This document shows positions 1-9,239 of a stretch of DNA of 64,000 bases, in pieces. Numbering within the stretch: the stretch's first letter is position 1; every line of letters starts with the position of its first letter. The notes below the pieces were generated by a model, which worked only from the letters and a program-made list of their open reading frames with translations, was not told the origin of the DNA and did no database searches. This stretch comes from Nocardia neocaledoniensis (GTDB taxonomy: Bacteria > Actinomycetota > Actinomycetes > Mycobacteriales > Mycobacteriaceae), in the NCBI RefSeq assembly GCF_003182135.1, contig NZ_QGTL01000001.1, positions 884,688-948,687 on the forward strand, written 5' to 3'. A program made the position numbers and the translations under genes.

Positions 1-2392
1 CGGATTCGGGACCACCGGGGCCGAATCGCGGGTTCGGGTTGGAACGCCCGGAGTCGACGTACTCCCCGACCCGGGGGTCACCCGAGTAGCGCTGCGTGGG
101 CGCCGATCGCTGTGGCACGGGACCGGAATGCCCCTCGGGTCCGGCGCCGAACGGTCCGCCCGGAGCCGCCCCCGGCGCACCGGGATCAGCCCCGAACGGG
201 CCACCCGGCGCACTCGCGGCTCCGAAGCGGTTGCCCGAGACCGGATTCGGCGCATCAGGATCCGAACCGAACGAACCGCCCGGACCACTCGCGGCGCCGA
301 ATCGGTTGCCCGCGGCTGAGTTCAGCGCATCAGGATCCGACTCGAACGGGCCGCCCCGGCCGTTCGCGGCACCGAAGCGGTTGTCCGGGAACGGGTTCGG
401 CGCGGCGGGATCCGAGCCGAAGGGGGCCTCGGGGTTGTCGCCGAATTCGGCCGAGCCCTGTGGACCGCCCTGGTAGCGCTGGGTAGGCGCCGATCGTTGC
501 GGGATGGGGCCGGAAGCGCCGTCGAGCGGGGGACGCACGGGATCGGGTGCGCCGAAGGGACTGCCCGCACCCGGACCGCCTGCGGCTGTCGCGTCGGCGT
601 TGGGGCCGAAGCGCGGGTTGGGGTTGGAGCGGCCCGTGTCGACGTACTCCGGCGGGGGGCCCGCGTAGCGCTGGGTGGGGGCCGCGCGCTGGGGAACCGG
701 GCCCGAAGGGGTCGCGTCGGCGAAGCCGGCCGGGGCTGGGTACGGGGTCTGCGGCACCGGGCCCGAAGTGGCGCCGGGCTGGGCGCCTTCGTAGAGGTGG
801 GCGTCGGGGAACGGGCGCATCTTGGGCAGGCCCTGATCCGGGGTGTAGGCGGGCGGCGGCTCCGGCGCGACCGGGGCGTCCGCGGGCGGGAGCGGCGTGA
901 AGTAGGTGTCGTCGGGACGGATCTCGGCGGGGCCCGTCGGCTGGATCACCGCGGGGATCGACACCTCGCCGGTGCCCTCGGCCGGGACACGCTGGAAGCC
1001 GGCGGTCTCCGGGTTCGCGGGCGGCCGGATGATCAGCGTCGGCTGCGCGCCGGTCGCCTGGGTCTGGCTGCGCGAGGTCTCGATGCCGCCGGTCGCGGTG
1101 ACCGCGCCGACGACGCGGAACTCCCCGGTCGGCGTCGGCACGGCGTCGGCGTTGTCGTCATCGGAACCGGCAGTCCCACGACCCTCGCCGGGCACCTTCC
1201 GCCCACCGGACACAGTGCGACCACCAGCATCCGCGCCACCGAGCTTCCGACCACCCGGGACCTCATGACTACCGCTGCCCCCACCCACGGGCCCGGCCTG
1301 TCCAGCGTCGGCACCACCGGGCACACCCCGCCCGCCGGTCCCACCACCGCCGGGCGCACCCTGACCACCGGGAACCGGATGACCACCGGTCCCCACGCCG
1401 CCGGGCAGATTCCAGCCCTCGGGCGCCTTGCCCGGCACCGGGTTCCGCGCACCGGCCGCGCCGAAGGCCGCCGCCCCCGCCGCGGCGCCGGTACCCGGGC
1501 TGGGCACACCCATCGCCCCGGCGCCCTGCGGACCACGCATCGGCAGGCCGTCCTGGATCGCGGCGACCAGCGCTTCCCTGGCCGCGACCGCGAGTTCGCC
1601 CGCGCTGGCGTAGCGGTCGGCGGGGTCCTTGGCCATGCCGATCGCGATCACCTCGTCGAGGCTCGACGGCAGGCCGGGCAGCAGGGTGCTCGGCTTGGGC
1701 GGGGCTTCGGAGAGATGGGCGCGGATGAGCACGCTCATGCTGGCGGCGGGGAACGGTGCGGCGCCGGTGAGGCATTCGTGCAGGACACAGGCCAGCGAGT
1801 AGACGTCGGCGCGGCCCGAGATGGGGCCGACGTCGAAGCGTTCCGGCGCCATGTAGATGTAGGAGCCCATGGCCATCCCGGCCTGGGTCACCGCGCTGTC
1901 GCCCTCGGTGTGGGCGATGCCGAAATCGGCGAGATACGCGAAATCGGCGGGCGTCACCAGGATGTTGGCGGGTTTCACGTCACGGTGCACCAGCCCGCCC
2001 GCGTGCGCCGCGTCGAGCGCGGCCGCGATCTGCTCGACCACCGCGACCGCCCGGTCGGGGCTGAGCGGCCCGCCGGCGCGCAGGACGGTCCGCAGATCGG
2101 TGCCGGGAACCAGGCGCATGTCGATGAACAGCACCCCATCGATCACGCCCCAGTCGTGAATCGGGATGACGTGCGGTTCGGCCAGTTTCGCCGCCGCCTG
2201 GGACTCGCGCCGGAACCGGACCTGATAGGCGGGATCCTGGGCGAGCTCGGGTGCCAGCAACTTCAGGGCGACCACCCGGTCCTTGCCGGTGTCGTAGGCC
2301 TCGTAGACCTCGCCCATTCCGCCTTTGCCCAGCATCGACCGCAACTCGTACGGGCCGAATCTGCTCCCCGTCCGTGACCCAGGTGCCTGCAC
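1..2392 (-). CDS. Ser/Thr protein kinase, C-terminus cut by window edge
   Basis: PknB-type eukaryotic-like Ser/Thr kinase; about 797 residues lie in the window and the frame is open at base 1. I chose the GTG at 2392 because GGGAGG precedes it by about 9 bases. The kinase domain spans about residues 13-280: glycine loop GKGGMGEVY, ATP lysine in VALK (about 44), HRDVKPAN (about 136-143), DFGIA (about 156). It is followed by about 500 residues rich in Pro, Gly, Asn and Ala. Imperfect repeats are visible there: PQRSAPTQRY twice with a PQRAAPTQRY variant, GRSNPNPRFGP twice, and several NRFGAAxxxGG units. No membrane helix is seen before the edge. It starts 43 bp after the response regulator gene and may be co-transcribed. 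The substrate is unknown. Confidence 0.9.
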   Translation of the reverse strand, partial: MQAPGSRTGSRFGPYELRSMLGKGGMGEVYEAYDTGKDRVVALKLLAPELAQDPAYQVRFRRESQAAAKLAEPHVIPIHDWGVIDGVLFIDMRLVPGTDLRTVLRAGGPLSPDRAVAVVEQIAAALDAAHAGGLVHRDVKPANILVTPADFAYLADFGIAHTEGDSAVTQAGMAMGSYIYMAPERFDVGPISGRADVYSLACVLHECLTGAAPFPAASMSVLIRAHLSEAPPKPSTLLPGLPSSLDEVIAIGMAKDPADRYASAGELAVAAREALVAAIQDGLPMRGPQGAGAMGVPSPGTGAAAGAAAFGAAGARNPVPGKAPEGWNLPGGVGTGGHPVPGGQGAPGGGGTGGRGVPGGADAGQAGPVGGGSGSHEVPGGRKLGGADAGGRTVSGGRKVPGEGRGTAGSDDDNADAVPTPTGEFRVVGAVTATGGIETSRSQTQATGAQPTLIIRPPANPETAGFQRVPAEGTGEVSIPAVIQPTGPAEIRPDDTYFTPLPPADAPVAPEPPPAYTPDQGLPKMRPFPDAHLYEGAQPGATSGPVPQTPYPAPAGFADATPSGPVPQRAAPTQRYAGPPPEYVDTGRSNPNPRFGPNADATAAGGPGAGSPFGAPDPVRPPLDGASGPIPQRSAPTQRYQGGPQGSAEFGDNPEAPFGSDPAAPNPFPDNRFGAANGRGGPFESDPDALNSAAGNRFGAASGPGGSFGSDPDAPNPVSGNRFGAASAPGGPFGADPGAPGAAPGGPFGAGPEGHSGPVPQRSAPTQRYSGDPRVGEYVDSGRSNPNPRFGPGGPES

Positions 2393-2435
2393 CAGCGTCC
2401 GCCTCCCACTTCTGGCATGCCCGAAGACCTGCTCG

Positions 2436-3125
2436 TCAGAAGGAGGATTCTCCCGGTGTCACCACGCCGTGGTCAAACGCGAACACGATGGCGGCGGCTC
2501 GGTCACGCAGGTCCAGCTTGCCGAAAATGTGTCCTACGTGGCTTTTCACGGTGACTTCGGAGATGCCGAGTTCGGCGGCGATCTCGCTGTTGACCCGCCC
2601 GCGCCCGATCAGTTCGAGCACTTCGTACTCGCGCGCGGTGAGGTCGCCGAGCCGGTGATCGCTGCGCGTACCGGTCGGTCGCACCGTGCGGTACGCGGTG
2701 AGCACGCGACCGGTCACCGACGGGTCGAGCCACGCGCCGCCCGCGGCGACGGTGCGCACCGCGCGGATCAGGTCCTCGGCGGGCGAGTCCTTGAGCAGGA
2801 AGCCGGCCGCGCCCGCGCGCAGCGCACCCGAGAGGAGCTGATCATCGTCGAAGGTGGTGAGCACGAGCACCGGCGGCGCGTCGGGACGCGCGCGCAGCAA
2901 CCGCGTCGCATCGATGCCGCCGACCCGTTTCATCCGCAGATCCATCAGCACCACGTCGGGGCGCTCGGCCGCGACCGCGGCCACCACCTCGTCGCCGTCG
3001 GCGCATTCGGTGACGGTGAAGCCGTCGCGGCGGCGCAGGATGCGGCGCAGACCTCCCCGAACGAGTTCCTGATCGTCGACGACGAGCACCGTCACCGGGT
3101 TGTCGATCGGCGCGGCGGCCGTCAC
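2436..3125 (-). CDS. NarL/FixJ-family response regulator (system 1)
   Basis: 229-residue DNA-binding response regulator. The receiver domain (about residues 11-130) has the acidic pair in VLVVDDQE, phospho-acceptor Asp62 in VVLMDLRM, the TTFDDD segment and Lys in FLLKDSPAED. A LuxR-type helix-turn-helix follows (LTAREYEVLELIGRG; EVTVKSHVGHIF). The GTG at 3125 was chosen because its codon overlaps the stop of the upstream histidine kinase by 4 bp (GTGA) and AGGAGG lies just upstream; the frame is open further 5' but that part is antisense-type filler. It is co-transcribed with the kinase and is likely to regulate the divergent small ORF and ABC exporter (4.6-8.2 kb), though this is inferred from position only. 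Confidence 0.92.
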   Translation of the reverse strand: MTAAAPIDNPVTVLVVDDQELVRGGLRRILRRRDGFTVTECADGDEVVAAVAAERPDVVLMDLRMKRVGGIDATRLLRARPDAPPVLVLTTFDDDQLLSGALRAGAAGFLLKDSPAEDLIRAVRTVAAGGAWLDPSVTGRVLTAYRTVRPTGTRSDHRLGDLTAREYEVLELIGRGRVNSEIAAELGISEVTVKSHVGHIFGKLDLRDRAAAIVFAFDHGVVTPGESSF

Positions 3126-4447
3126 GTGTCCTCCTGGGGCTTGGTCTTGAGCAGGCCGGGCAGCAGCGCGGTGATGGTCGAGCACGCCCCGGATTTCAGC
3201 GGGAAGCTCGCCCGCACCGTCCACCCGTCGTCGGCGACGCCCGCGCTGATGCGGCCGCCGAGCAGTTCGGTGCGTTTGCGCATGCCGCGCAGGCCCATGC
3301 CGACATCGCGTCGGGGCGGCGGACCGACGGGCATCGGGTTGGTCACCACCAGCGTCGCCAGCTCGGGGGCGACGTCGAGCCGAACGGTCGCGGCGGCGCC
3401 GGGCGCGTGCTTGGCCACGTTGGCCAGCGACTCCTGCCCGATCCGGTACAGCGCGTGCCCGACGGTGCCCTCGACCACGGTCAGGTCGCCGGTGCGGGTG
3501 TATTCGACGTCGAGTCCGGCCCGCCGGAAGTCGCCGACGAGTTCGTCGATGTCGGCCGCACTCGGTTCCGGGGGCAGCAGCGCGGGGCTGGTGTCGAGCA
3601 TGCCGACGGTGCGGCGGATGTCGGCCATCGCCTGTCGGCCGAGGCGTTCGGCGTCGACGAGCGCGTCCACCGCCTCGGTGACGTCGTCGTCGGTCTGCAG
3701 CGCGCGCCGGGCCGCGGTCAGATGCAGCAGCGTGATCGACAGCGAATGCGCGATGACGTCGTGCACCTCGCGGGCGATCCGGCGCCGTTCCTCGTCGGCG
3801 GCCTGTACGGCGCGAATCGCCTGGTTCTCGCGCTCTTGATAGAGGAACCGGCGCTGATACTGCAGCAACACCCCGACGAAGACACCGAGCACGATGCCGA
3901 GCACGTACATCGGCAGCCCCTGCAACCGCTGCCCCGCGTTCCCCCACTGGACGTGGCCCGCGAGGTCGAAGGCGACCAGCTCGAGGATCGCGAGCAGCGC
4001 GAACCCTACGGTGATCCCGCGCGAGGCGACCGCCGCCACCTCTCCAGCGACGATCACCAGCACGAACGGCGCGAAATCGGCGCTGACCGGCTGCAGCAGG
4101 AACAGCCCGCAGGAGAGCAGCGCCGACCCTTTCAACAGCGCCGGATGCGGCTTCACCCCGAAGATCGCGAACAGCGGGATCGGCAGGAAGGCGGTGGCCA
4201 TCGCCACCAGCGGCAGCGGGCTCGGGAAGTAGGAGTGCCGCTGGATCACGGCCGCGCCGGTGATCACCAGCAGGGCGAGGTCGGCCCCGATGATCACGGC
4301 GGGCGGGTAGTCGTAGGGCAGGGACTCGATGCGCTCACGAACGACGTCGAGCAGCCGTCGCATCCCCTCCCGCGGCCGGTCCGCGAGCCGCCGCCAGCGG
4401 CCGTGCGGGCCCGCCGTGCTCGCGGGAAGGGCGTGACTCACCTCCAT
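3122..4447 (-). CDS. DesK/NarX-type sensor histidine kinase (system 1)
   Basis: 441 residues. The N-terminal half (about 45-200) is a bundle of five or six hydrophobic segments with no sizeable extracytoplasmic loop, so the signal is probably sensed in or at the membrane. The HisKA_3 dimerisation segment has ERRRIAREVHDVIAHSLS with phospho-acceptor His229. The HATPase region is short and degenerate (LYRIGQESLANVAKHA; GLRGMRKRTELLGG), typical of the family. Translationally coupled to its response regulator. Divergent from the gene starting at 4604; the 156-bp gap holds an 18-bp perfect palindrome. Confidence 0.92.
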   Translation of the reverse strand: MEVSHALPASTAGPHGRWRRLADRPREGMRRLLDVVRERIESLPYDYPPAVIIGADLALLVITGAAVIQRHSYFPSPLPLVAMATAFLPIPLFAIFGVKPHPALLKGSALLSCGLFLLQPVSADFAPFVLVIVAGEVAAVASRGITVGFALLAILELVAFDLAGHVQWGNAGQRLQGLPMYVLGIVLGVFVGVLLQYQRRFLYQERENQAIRAVQAADEERRRIAREVHDVIAHSLSITLLHLTAARRALQTDDDVTEAVDALVDAERLGRQAMADIRRTVGMLDTSPALLPPEPSAADIDELVGDFRRAGLDVEYTRTGDLTVVEGTVGHALYRIGQESLANVAKHAPGAAATVRLDVAPELATLVVTNPMPVGPPPRRDVGMGLRGMRKRTELLGGRISAGVADDGWTVRASFPLKSGACSTITALLPGLLKTKPQEDT

Positions 4448-4504
4448 GGGGTAAGGCTAGCCGCCGGGCCGGGCGGTCGTCATCGTCCCGCGAACGGGCG
4501 CGGT

Positions 4505-4522
4505 CTCCTACCCGGGTAGGAG
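4505..4522. promoter_or_regulatory. 18-bp perfect palindrome, candidate operator
   Basis: CTCCTACCCGGGTAGGAG is its own reverse complement. It lies between the divergently transcribed histidine kinase (start 4447) and the small ORF/ABC exporter unit (start 4604), where a response-regulator or repressor site would be expected. Assignment to the NarL-type regulator of system 1 is inference. Confidence 0.5.
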
Positions 4523-4603
4523 GAGAAGTCGGGTCCCGGGCACGACGATTCCGGCCCGGCGCGGCCGTAGCGTGAGTGACACCGCTCACGGAAGGTGAAG
4601 CCC

Positions 4604-4927
4604 ATGACCTGGACCGATCAGCACCGCCGCACCGAGATCGTGCACACCGTGCTCGCCAGGGCCTCGATCGACCCGCGCGACCCCCAGCTGTTCACCGGCC
4701 TGGCGGGGCTGGACGAACTCTTCGGCGGGATCGACGGCCTCCTGCAAGCCCTGGCCTACCGCTGGAACAACCACCTGCGCGCCAAACTCGAACAAGCCGA
4801 GATCGAAGGACATTCGGCGGTGGAGGCCTATCTGGAACTGGCCGCCGAGCAGCCCGCGCTGCGCGCTCTTCTCGACGCGCACGCCTCGACCGGGCAGACT
4901 ACCCGTACCCGCGCGTTCGCGCGCTGA
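4604..4927 (+). CDS. Hypothetical protein upstream of ABC exporter
   Basis: 107 residues from ATG 4604 (GGAAGG about 9 bases upstream); an in-frame GTG at 4595 would add three residues. Soluble and helical, with no signal peptide or membrane segment. I do not recognise the family. The spacing FTGLAGLDELFGGIDGLLQALAYRWNNHL followed by a Glu/Ala-rich C-terminus suggests a small all-alpha protein. It sits 39 bp ahead of the ABC ATPase gene on the same strand and is probably the first gene of that transcript, controlled together with the exporter. Confidence 0.7.
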   Translation: MTWTDQHRRTEIVHTVLARASIDPRDPQLFTGLAGLDELFGGIDGLLQALAYRWNNHLRAKLEQAEIEGHSAVEAYLELAAEQPALRALLDAHASTGQTTRTRAFAR

Positions 4928-4966
4928 CCATTCCCATCCGACCGAAAACCCCTGGGGGCCAAGAAC

Positions 4967-5680
4967 ATGCCGGACAACGATTCGCCGATGCTGGAGCTGA
5001 CGCGAGTGGTCAAGCAGTACCGCGTCGGCGAACAGCGGGTACGCGCGCTCGACGAGGTGAGCATGCGCATCGAGGCGGGCCAGTTCACCTCGATCATCGG
5101 GCCTTCCGGTTCCGGCAAGAGCACCCTGCTGCATCTGCTCGGCGCGCTGGACAAGCCGGACGAGGGCTCGATCCGCTTCCGCGGCACCGAGATCGGCGGT
5201 CTCGACGAAGACGCCCAGGCCGCGTTCCGTCTGCAACAGGTCGGTTTCGTCTTCCAGTTCTTCAACCTGTTGCCCACGCTGTCGGCCTGGGAGAACGTCG
5301 CGGTGCCGAAGTTGCTGGACGGCACCGGATTACGCAAGGCCAAGCCGCGCGCGCTGGAGCTGCTCGAACTGGTCGGTCTCGGCGATCGGGCCCAGCACCG
5401 GCCCGCCGAGCTCTCCGGTGGGCAGATGCAGCGCGTCGCGGTGGCGCGGTCGCTGATCATGGATCCGCCGCTGATCCTGGCCGACGAGCCCACCGGAAAC
5501 CTGGACTCCAAGACCGGCGCGTCCATCCTGGAACTGCTGGGTGAGATCACCGCGCAGGGCAATTCGGTCGTGATGGTGACCCATGACATGGGCGCCGTCG
5601 CCTACTGCGATCGGGTGATCACCCTGCACGACGGCCGCATCGACGCCGACGACGTCGTGGCAGCGCGGGTCGACGCATGA
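4967..5680 (+). CDS. ABC transporter ATP-binding protein, MacB/LolD type
   Basis: 237 residues, the usual size of MacB/LolD/FtsE-class ATPases. Walker A GPSGSGKST (about 45-53), Q-loop Gln97, signature LSGGQMQRVAVARS (149-162), Walker B LILADEP with Asp173/Glu174, switch His206. It should pair with the FtsX-type permease encoded next; the ATGA overlap at 5677-5680 makes them translationally coupled. Such pairs export lipids or antimicrobials, or act as mechanotransmission complexes; the substrate cannot be read from the sequence. The neighbouring two-component system resembles stress-sensing TCS/ABC modules. Confidence 0.95.
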   Translation: MPDNDSPMLELTRVVKQYRVGEQRVRALDEVSMRIEAGQFTSIIGPSGSGKSTLLHLLGALDKPDEGSIRFRGTEIGGLDEDAQAAFRLQQVGFVFQFFNLLPTLSAWENVAVPKLLDGTGLRKAKPRALELLELVGLGDRAQHRPAELSGGQMQRVAVARSLIMDPPLILADEPTGNLDSKTGASILELLGEITAQGNSVVMVTHDMGAVAYCDRVITLHDGRIDADDVVAARVDA

Positions 5681-8169
5681 TCGCGGCGATGTGGGATCGG
5701 TTGCGGCTGTTCAACATCGGTGAACTGATCCGCCATCCTGGCCGCACCGTCATGTCGACGGCGGTGATGGCGGTGTCGGCCTCGCTGCTGGTCGCCGTGC
5801 TGAGCATCTCCGGCTCGGTCACCGGCTCGGTGGACCGGCTCACCCAGGGCCTGGCCGGCGCGGCCGAACTCGAGATCACCGGCATCACCGACGCCGGCTT
5901 CGAGCAGTCCCTGCTCACCCGGATCAGCGCCACGCCCGGCGTCGCGACAGCGGTGCCGATGCTGCGCACGACGCTCGGCGCCGGTCCCGACCGGGCCATG
6001 CTGGTCGGCGCCGACGCGAATGTCGCCGCGCTGGGCGGAGATCTGGCCGGTCCGATGGCCGAGCACACGGCCAAGCTGGTCAGCACGCCGCGCGGGGTCC
6101 TGGTCGGCGCCGCCATGGGCTACCAGGTGGGCGACAGCATCCCGATCGGCTGGGGCACCGGCACGGTGGCGGGCGTGCTCGACGACGAGGCGACCAACCG
6201 GCTCAACGGTGGTCACCTGATCGCGGCCCCGCTGCCGCTCGCGCAGTTGCTCACCAACCGGGTCGATCGGCTCGACTCCGTGCAGATCCTGCCGAAGCCG
6301 GGCACCGACATCGGGCAGCTGCGGGCCGATCTCACGGCCGCCGTGGACGGGCGCGCCGTGGTCGCCGAGCCCAGCCTGCGGACGGCGCAGGCCGGCGGCG
6401 CGATCCAGATCCTGCGGTACTCCACGCTGATGTCTTCGGCGGCGGCGCTGATGGTTTCGGCGTTCCTGATCTACAACGCGATGAGCATGGCGGTGGCCCA
6501 GCGCAGGCCGACGCTGTCGCTGCTGCGGGCGATCGGCGGGCAGCGCGGGCCGATGGTGCGCGACCTGCTGGTCGAGGCGGCGCTGCTCGGGCTCATCGGC
6601 GGCGCCATCGGCTCGGCGATCGGGGCCGTGATGGGCCGGTTCGCGATCGAGCGACTGCCTGCGGCGATCGTGCAGTCGGTGGAGTCGCGGACCGAGTTCA
6701 TGGTGCCGAACTACGCGGTGCCCGCGGCGATCGTGGCCTGCGTGGTGGCGACCGTGCTGGCAGCGGCGATCGCGGCGCGTCAGGTGTACAAGGTGGCGCC
6801 GGTGGAGGCGCTGGCGCCGGTGGAGGCCAGTGATTCGGCCGCCGACAACGCGGTGCTGCGCTGGGCGGCGCTGGCCGGCGGGCTCGGCCTCGTCGGCGTG
6901 GCCGTCGCGCTGGCCTTCCTGGACCTCGGACGGATCTCGCTGGGCGCCATCTCGACCTCGTTCGCCGCGGCGGTCTTGCTCTGCTTCGCCGCCACCGGCC
7001 CGATCGTGCGCGGCGCCGCCGGAATCGCCCGCTGGTTCGGCGCACCCGGCGCACTCGGCGCCACCACGCTCGAACGCGCGCCCCGCCGGGTGTGGGCGAC
7101 CGCGATGACCGTGATGATCGGCGTCGCGGCCGTGGTGGCGCTCGGTGGCGCGTCGGGCAACATGGTCGACTCGGCGACCGAATCGTTCGAGAGCCTGGCC
7201 GACACCGATCTCTATGTGAGCGGCAGCCCCGTCGAGCAGTTCCCGACCGGCCCGATCCTGCCGCCCGAACTGCGCGAGAAGGTGGCCGCGGTGCCCGGCG
7301 TCGCGTCGGTGCGACCCGCGCAGATGGCGTTCGCGACCGTCGGCACCGGGCGGGTGATGGTGCAGGGCTACCCGCCGACGGCCGACGAGAGCAGGCTGAG
7401 CGCGGTCGACCCGGCCGTGGTCGAACGGATGGAGCGCCGCGAGGGTGTGGTCGTGACGCGCGATGTCGCCCGGTCGATGCACGTGGCCGCCGGAGACGAG
7501 ATCACCATGCCCACGCCGTCGGGTGCACGGACCGTGCCTGTCCTGCAGGTGATTCCGTACTTCACCGCAGTGTCGGGCGTGGTGATGATGAACCTGGATC
7601 AGATGCGGGAGTGGTATCAGCGCCCCGGCGAGACCATCCTGTCGGTGGAGTACGCCCCGGGCGCCGACCCCGCGACGGCCCAGGCGGCGGTGCGCGCACT
7701 GGTCCCCGAGGAGTACTACGTCGCGACCGGCGCCGACATGGTGAACGCCATTTCCTCGGGCGTGCAGCAGGGCGCGGCGATGAGCAACATGATCCTGTGG
7801 ATCGTGGTGCTGGTGGCGACGGTGGCCCTGCTCAACACCCTGATGCTGTCGGTCCTGGAGCGGCGCAGGGAACTCGGCGTGCTGCGCGCCATGGGCACCA
7901 ACCGCAAGTTCCTGTTGCGCTCGGTGCTCGCCGAGGCGGCGGGCATCGGATTCATCGGCGCCGCCATCGGTCTTGTGATCGGCGTGGGGGTGCAGTATCT
8001 CGGCACCGTCGCCATCGGCCACGCCATGACGATCGACATCGTCTACCGGCCGAGCCCCCTGTTACTGGTGTACGGCATCGTCGCCCTGGGACTCGCGCTG
8101 CTCGGGTCGATTCCGCCCGCCTTCCGCGCGGCGCGGATGCCGATCGTCGCCGCGCTGGCCGTGGACTGA
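5677..8169 (+). CDS. FtsX-like ABC permease, duplicated-domain type
   Basis: 830 residues. One N-terminal membrane helix (about 20-45) is followed by an extracytoplasmic domain (about 50-245) and three helices with the FtsX signature region (about 248-375: LLRAIGGQRG, VEAL). A second set follows: a central helix pair, a second extracellular domain (about 490-690) and the C-terminal three-helix FtsX unit (LGVLRAMGTNRKFLL; ending RAARMPIVAALAV). This twofold architecture lets one polypeptide with the ATPase dimer form the exporter. A strong inverted repeat just downstream (8175-8211) ends the transcript. Confidence 0.93.
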   Translation: MIAAMWDRLRLFNIGELIRHPGRTVMSTAVMAVSASLLVAVLSISGSVTGSVDRLTQGLAGAAELEITGITDAGFEQSLLTRISATPGVATAVPMLRTTLGAGPDRAMLVGADANVAALGGDLAGPMAEHTAKLVSTPRGVLVGAAMGYQVGDSIPIGWGTGTVAGVLDDEATNRLNGGHLIAAPLPLAQLLTNRVDRLDSVQILPKPGTDIGQLRADLTAAVDGRAVVAEPSLRTAQAGGAIQILRYSTLMSSAAALMVSAFLIYNAMSMAVAQRRPTLSLLRAIGGQRGPMVRDLLVEAALLGLIGGAIGSAIGAVMGRFAIERLPAAIVQSVESRTEFMVPNYAVPAAIVACVVATVLAAAIAARQVYKVAPVEALAPVEASDSAADNAVLRWAALAGGLGLVGVAVALAFLDLGRISLGAISTSFAAAVLLCFAATGPIVRGAAGIARWFGAPGALGATTLERAPRRVWATAMTVMIGVAAVVALGGASGNMVDSATESFESLADTDLYVSGSPVEQFPTGPILPPELREKVAAVPGVASVRPAQMAFATVGTGRVMVQGYPPTADESRLSAVDPAVVERMERREGVVVTRDVARSMHVAAGDEITMPTPSGARTVPVLQVIPYFTAVSGVVMMNLDQMREWYQRPGETILSVEYAPGADPATAQAAVRALVPEEYYVATGADMVNAISSGVQQGAAMSNMILWIVVLVATVALLNTLMLSVLERRRELGVLRAMGTNRKFLLRSVLAEAAGIGFIGAAIGLVIGVGVQYLGTVAIGHAMTIDIVYRPSPLLLVYGIVALGLALLGSIPPAFRAARMPIVAALAVD

Positions 8170-8174
8170 CGGTT

Positions 8175-8211
8175 GTCGCGGTGTCACCGGTCCGGCCGGT
8201 GGCACCGCGAC
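8175..8211. terminator. Bidirectional hairpin between convergent genes
   Basis: The arms GTCGCGGTG-t-CACCGG and CCGGTG-g-CACCGCGAC pair over 15 bp with one mismatch and a 5-base loop. It sits between the stop of the permease and the convergent stop of galE. No T-tract, as is common for actinobacterial terminators. Confidence 0.6.
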
Positions 8212-8217
8212 GAGGGG

Positions 8218-9210
8218 CTAGCGCGTGGCGCCCGTCAGCATGGCGCGATGGAATTCCCAAGCATCGCTGATGATCTCCGCGACGTCCGTCCGGCGCGGCG
8301 CCCAGCCGAGCCGCTGGTGCGCTTTCGCCGAGGAGGCGACGCAGACCGCCGGGTCACCGGGTCGCCGGTCCTCGACATCGATCGGGAAGTCGGCGCCGGT
8401 CACAGCGAGCACGGCGTCGATGATCTCGCGATTGGAGAACCCGCGGCCGTTGCCCAGATTGAACACCTCGTGCTCGCCGGGCCGGACCGCGTCGAGCGCG
8501 AGCAGGTGCGCGTCGGCGAGATCGGCGACGTGGATGTAGTCACGCACGCAGGTGCCGTCCTCGGTGGGATAGTCGGTGCCGAAGAGGGTGAACCGGGCTC
8601 GTTGGCCGTCGGCGGCCTGCAGCAGGATCGGGATCAGATGCGATTCGGGATCGTGCCGTTCGCCCAGCGCGACGCCGTCGGCCGTGCGGACCGCGCCCGA
8701 GGCGTTGAAGTACCGCAGTGACGCGGCACCCAGCGTGGTCGAGGCGCCGCACTCCCCCGCGATCATCTGATCGACGGCGAATTTCGTGGCGGCGTAGGGG
8801 TTGTTGGGCCGCACCTCGGCGTCCTCGTCGAAGGGTGTCCGGCCGTCGCCGGTGTACATGCTGCCGGTGCTGGAGAAGATCAGCCGCGGCACCGCGGCGC
8901 GCCGGATCGCGCGCAGCAGGGCCAAGGACCCCTCGATGTTGTTGTGCCAGTACTTCTCCGGATTCCGCACCGATTCGGCGACCTCGATGGACGCGGCGAA
9001 ATGCAGCACGCCGTCGAATCCTGCCGCGGGCGTGAGGATCTCGGCGACCTCGTGGACCGGCATCTCGTGGAACGTCGCCGCGCCGGGAACGTTCTCCCGG
9101 AAGCCGGTGGCCAGGTTGTCGAGCACGTGGACATCGTGCCCGGCGTCGACGAGTCGGTGCGCGGTCACGCCGCCGATGTATCCGGCGCCGCCGGTGACGA
9201 GCAGTTTCAC
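8218..9210 (-). CDS. galE: UDP-glucose 4-epimerase
   Basis: 330 residues, extended SDR fold. The NAD-binding motif TGGAGYIGG is at residues 6-14; the catalytic region SSTGSMY (113-119) and YAATK (Tyr139/Lys143) fit GalE, although the usual VYG is MYTG here. RDYIHVADLADAHL and FNLGNGRGFSNREI are typical epimerase segments. It interconverts UDP-glucose and UDP-galactose, which supplies galactan for the arabinogalactan wall and exopolysaccharides. It begins 29 bp after the upstream kinase stop on the same strand, so it may be expressed with it. A specialised epimerase of the same subfamily cannot be excluded. Confidence 0.88.
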   Translation of the reverse strand: MKLLVTGGAGYIGGVTAHRLVDAGHDVHVLDNLATGFRENVPGAATFHEMPVHEVAEILTPAAGFDGVLHFAASIEVAESVRNPEKYWHNNIEGSLALLRAIRRAAVPRLIFSSTGSMYTGDGRTPFDEDAEVRPNNPYAATKFAVDQMIAGECGASTTLGAASLRYFNASGAVRTADGVALGERHDPESHLIPILLQAADGQRARFTLFGTDYPTEDGTCVRDYIHVADLADAHLLALDAVRPGEHEVFNLGNGRGFSNREIIDAVLAVTGADFPIDVEDRRPGDPAVCVASSAKAHQRLGWAPRRTDVAEIISDAWEFHRAMLTGATR

Positions 9211-9239
9211 GGCTCTCCTCGGGTTCTAGCGGACGATGG

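Noticed and set aside
100..480. Regular spaced repeats that could suggest a CRISPR or tandem array
   Set aside because: They are imperfect and in codon phase, encoding Asn-Arg-Phe-Gly-type protein repeats in the kinase tail.
497..2377. Long plus-strand open frame (626 codons)
   Set aside because: It lies antisense to the Ser/Thr kinase, whose frame has clear catalytic motifs; composition is Arg/Gly/His-rich filler typical of GC-rich antisense.
5602..8022. 806-codon minus-strand open frame
   Set aside because: Antisense of the FtsX permease; His/Arg/Asp-rich with no domain pattern.
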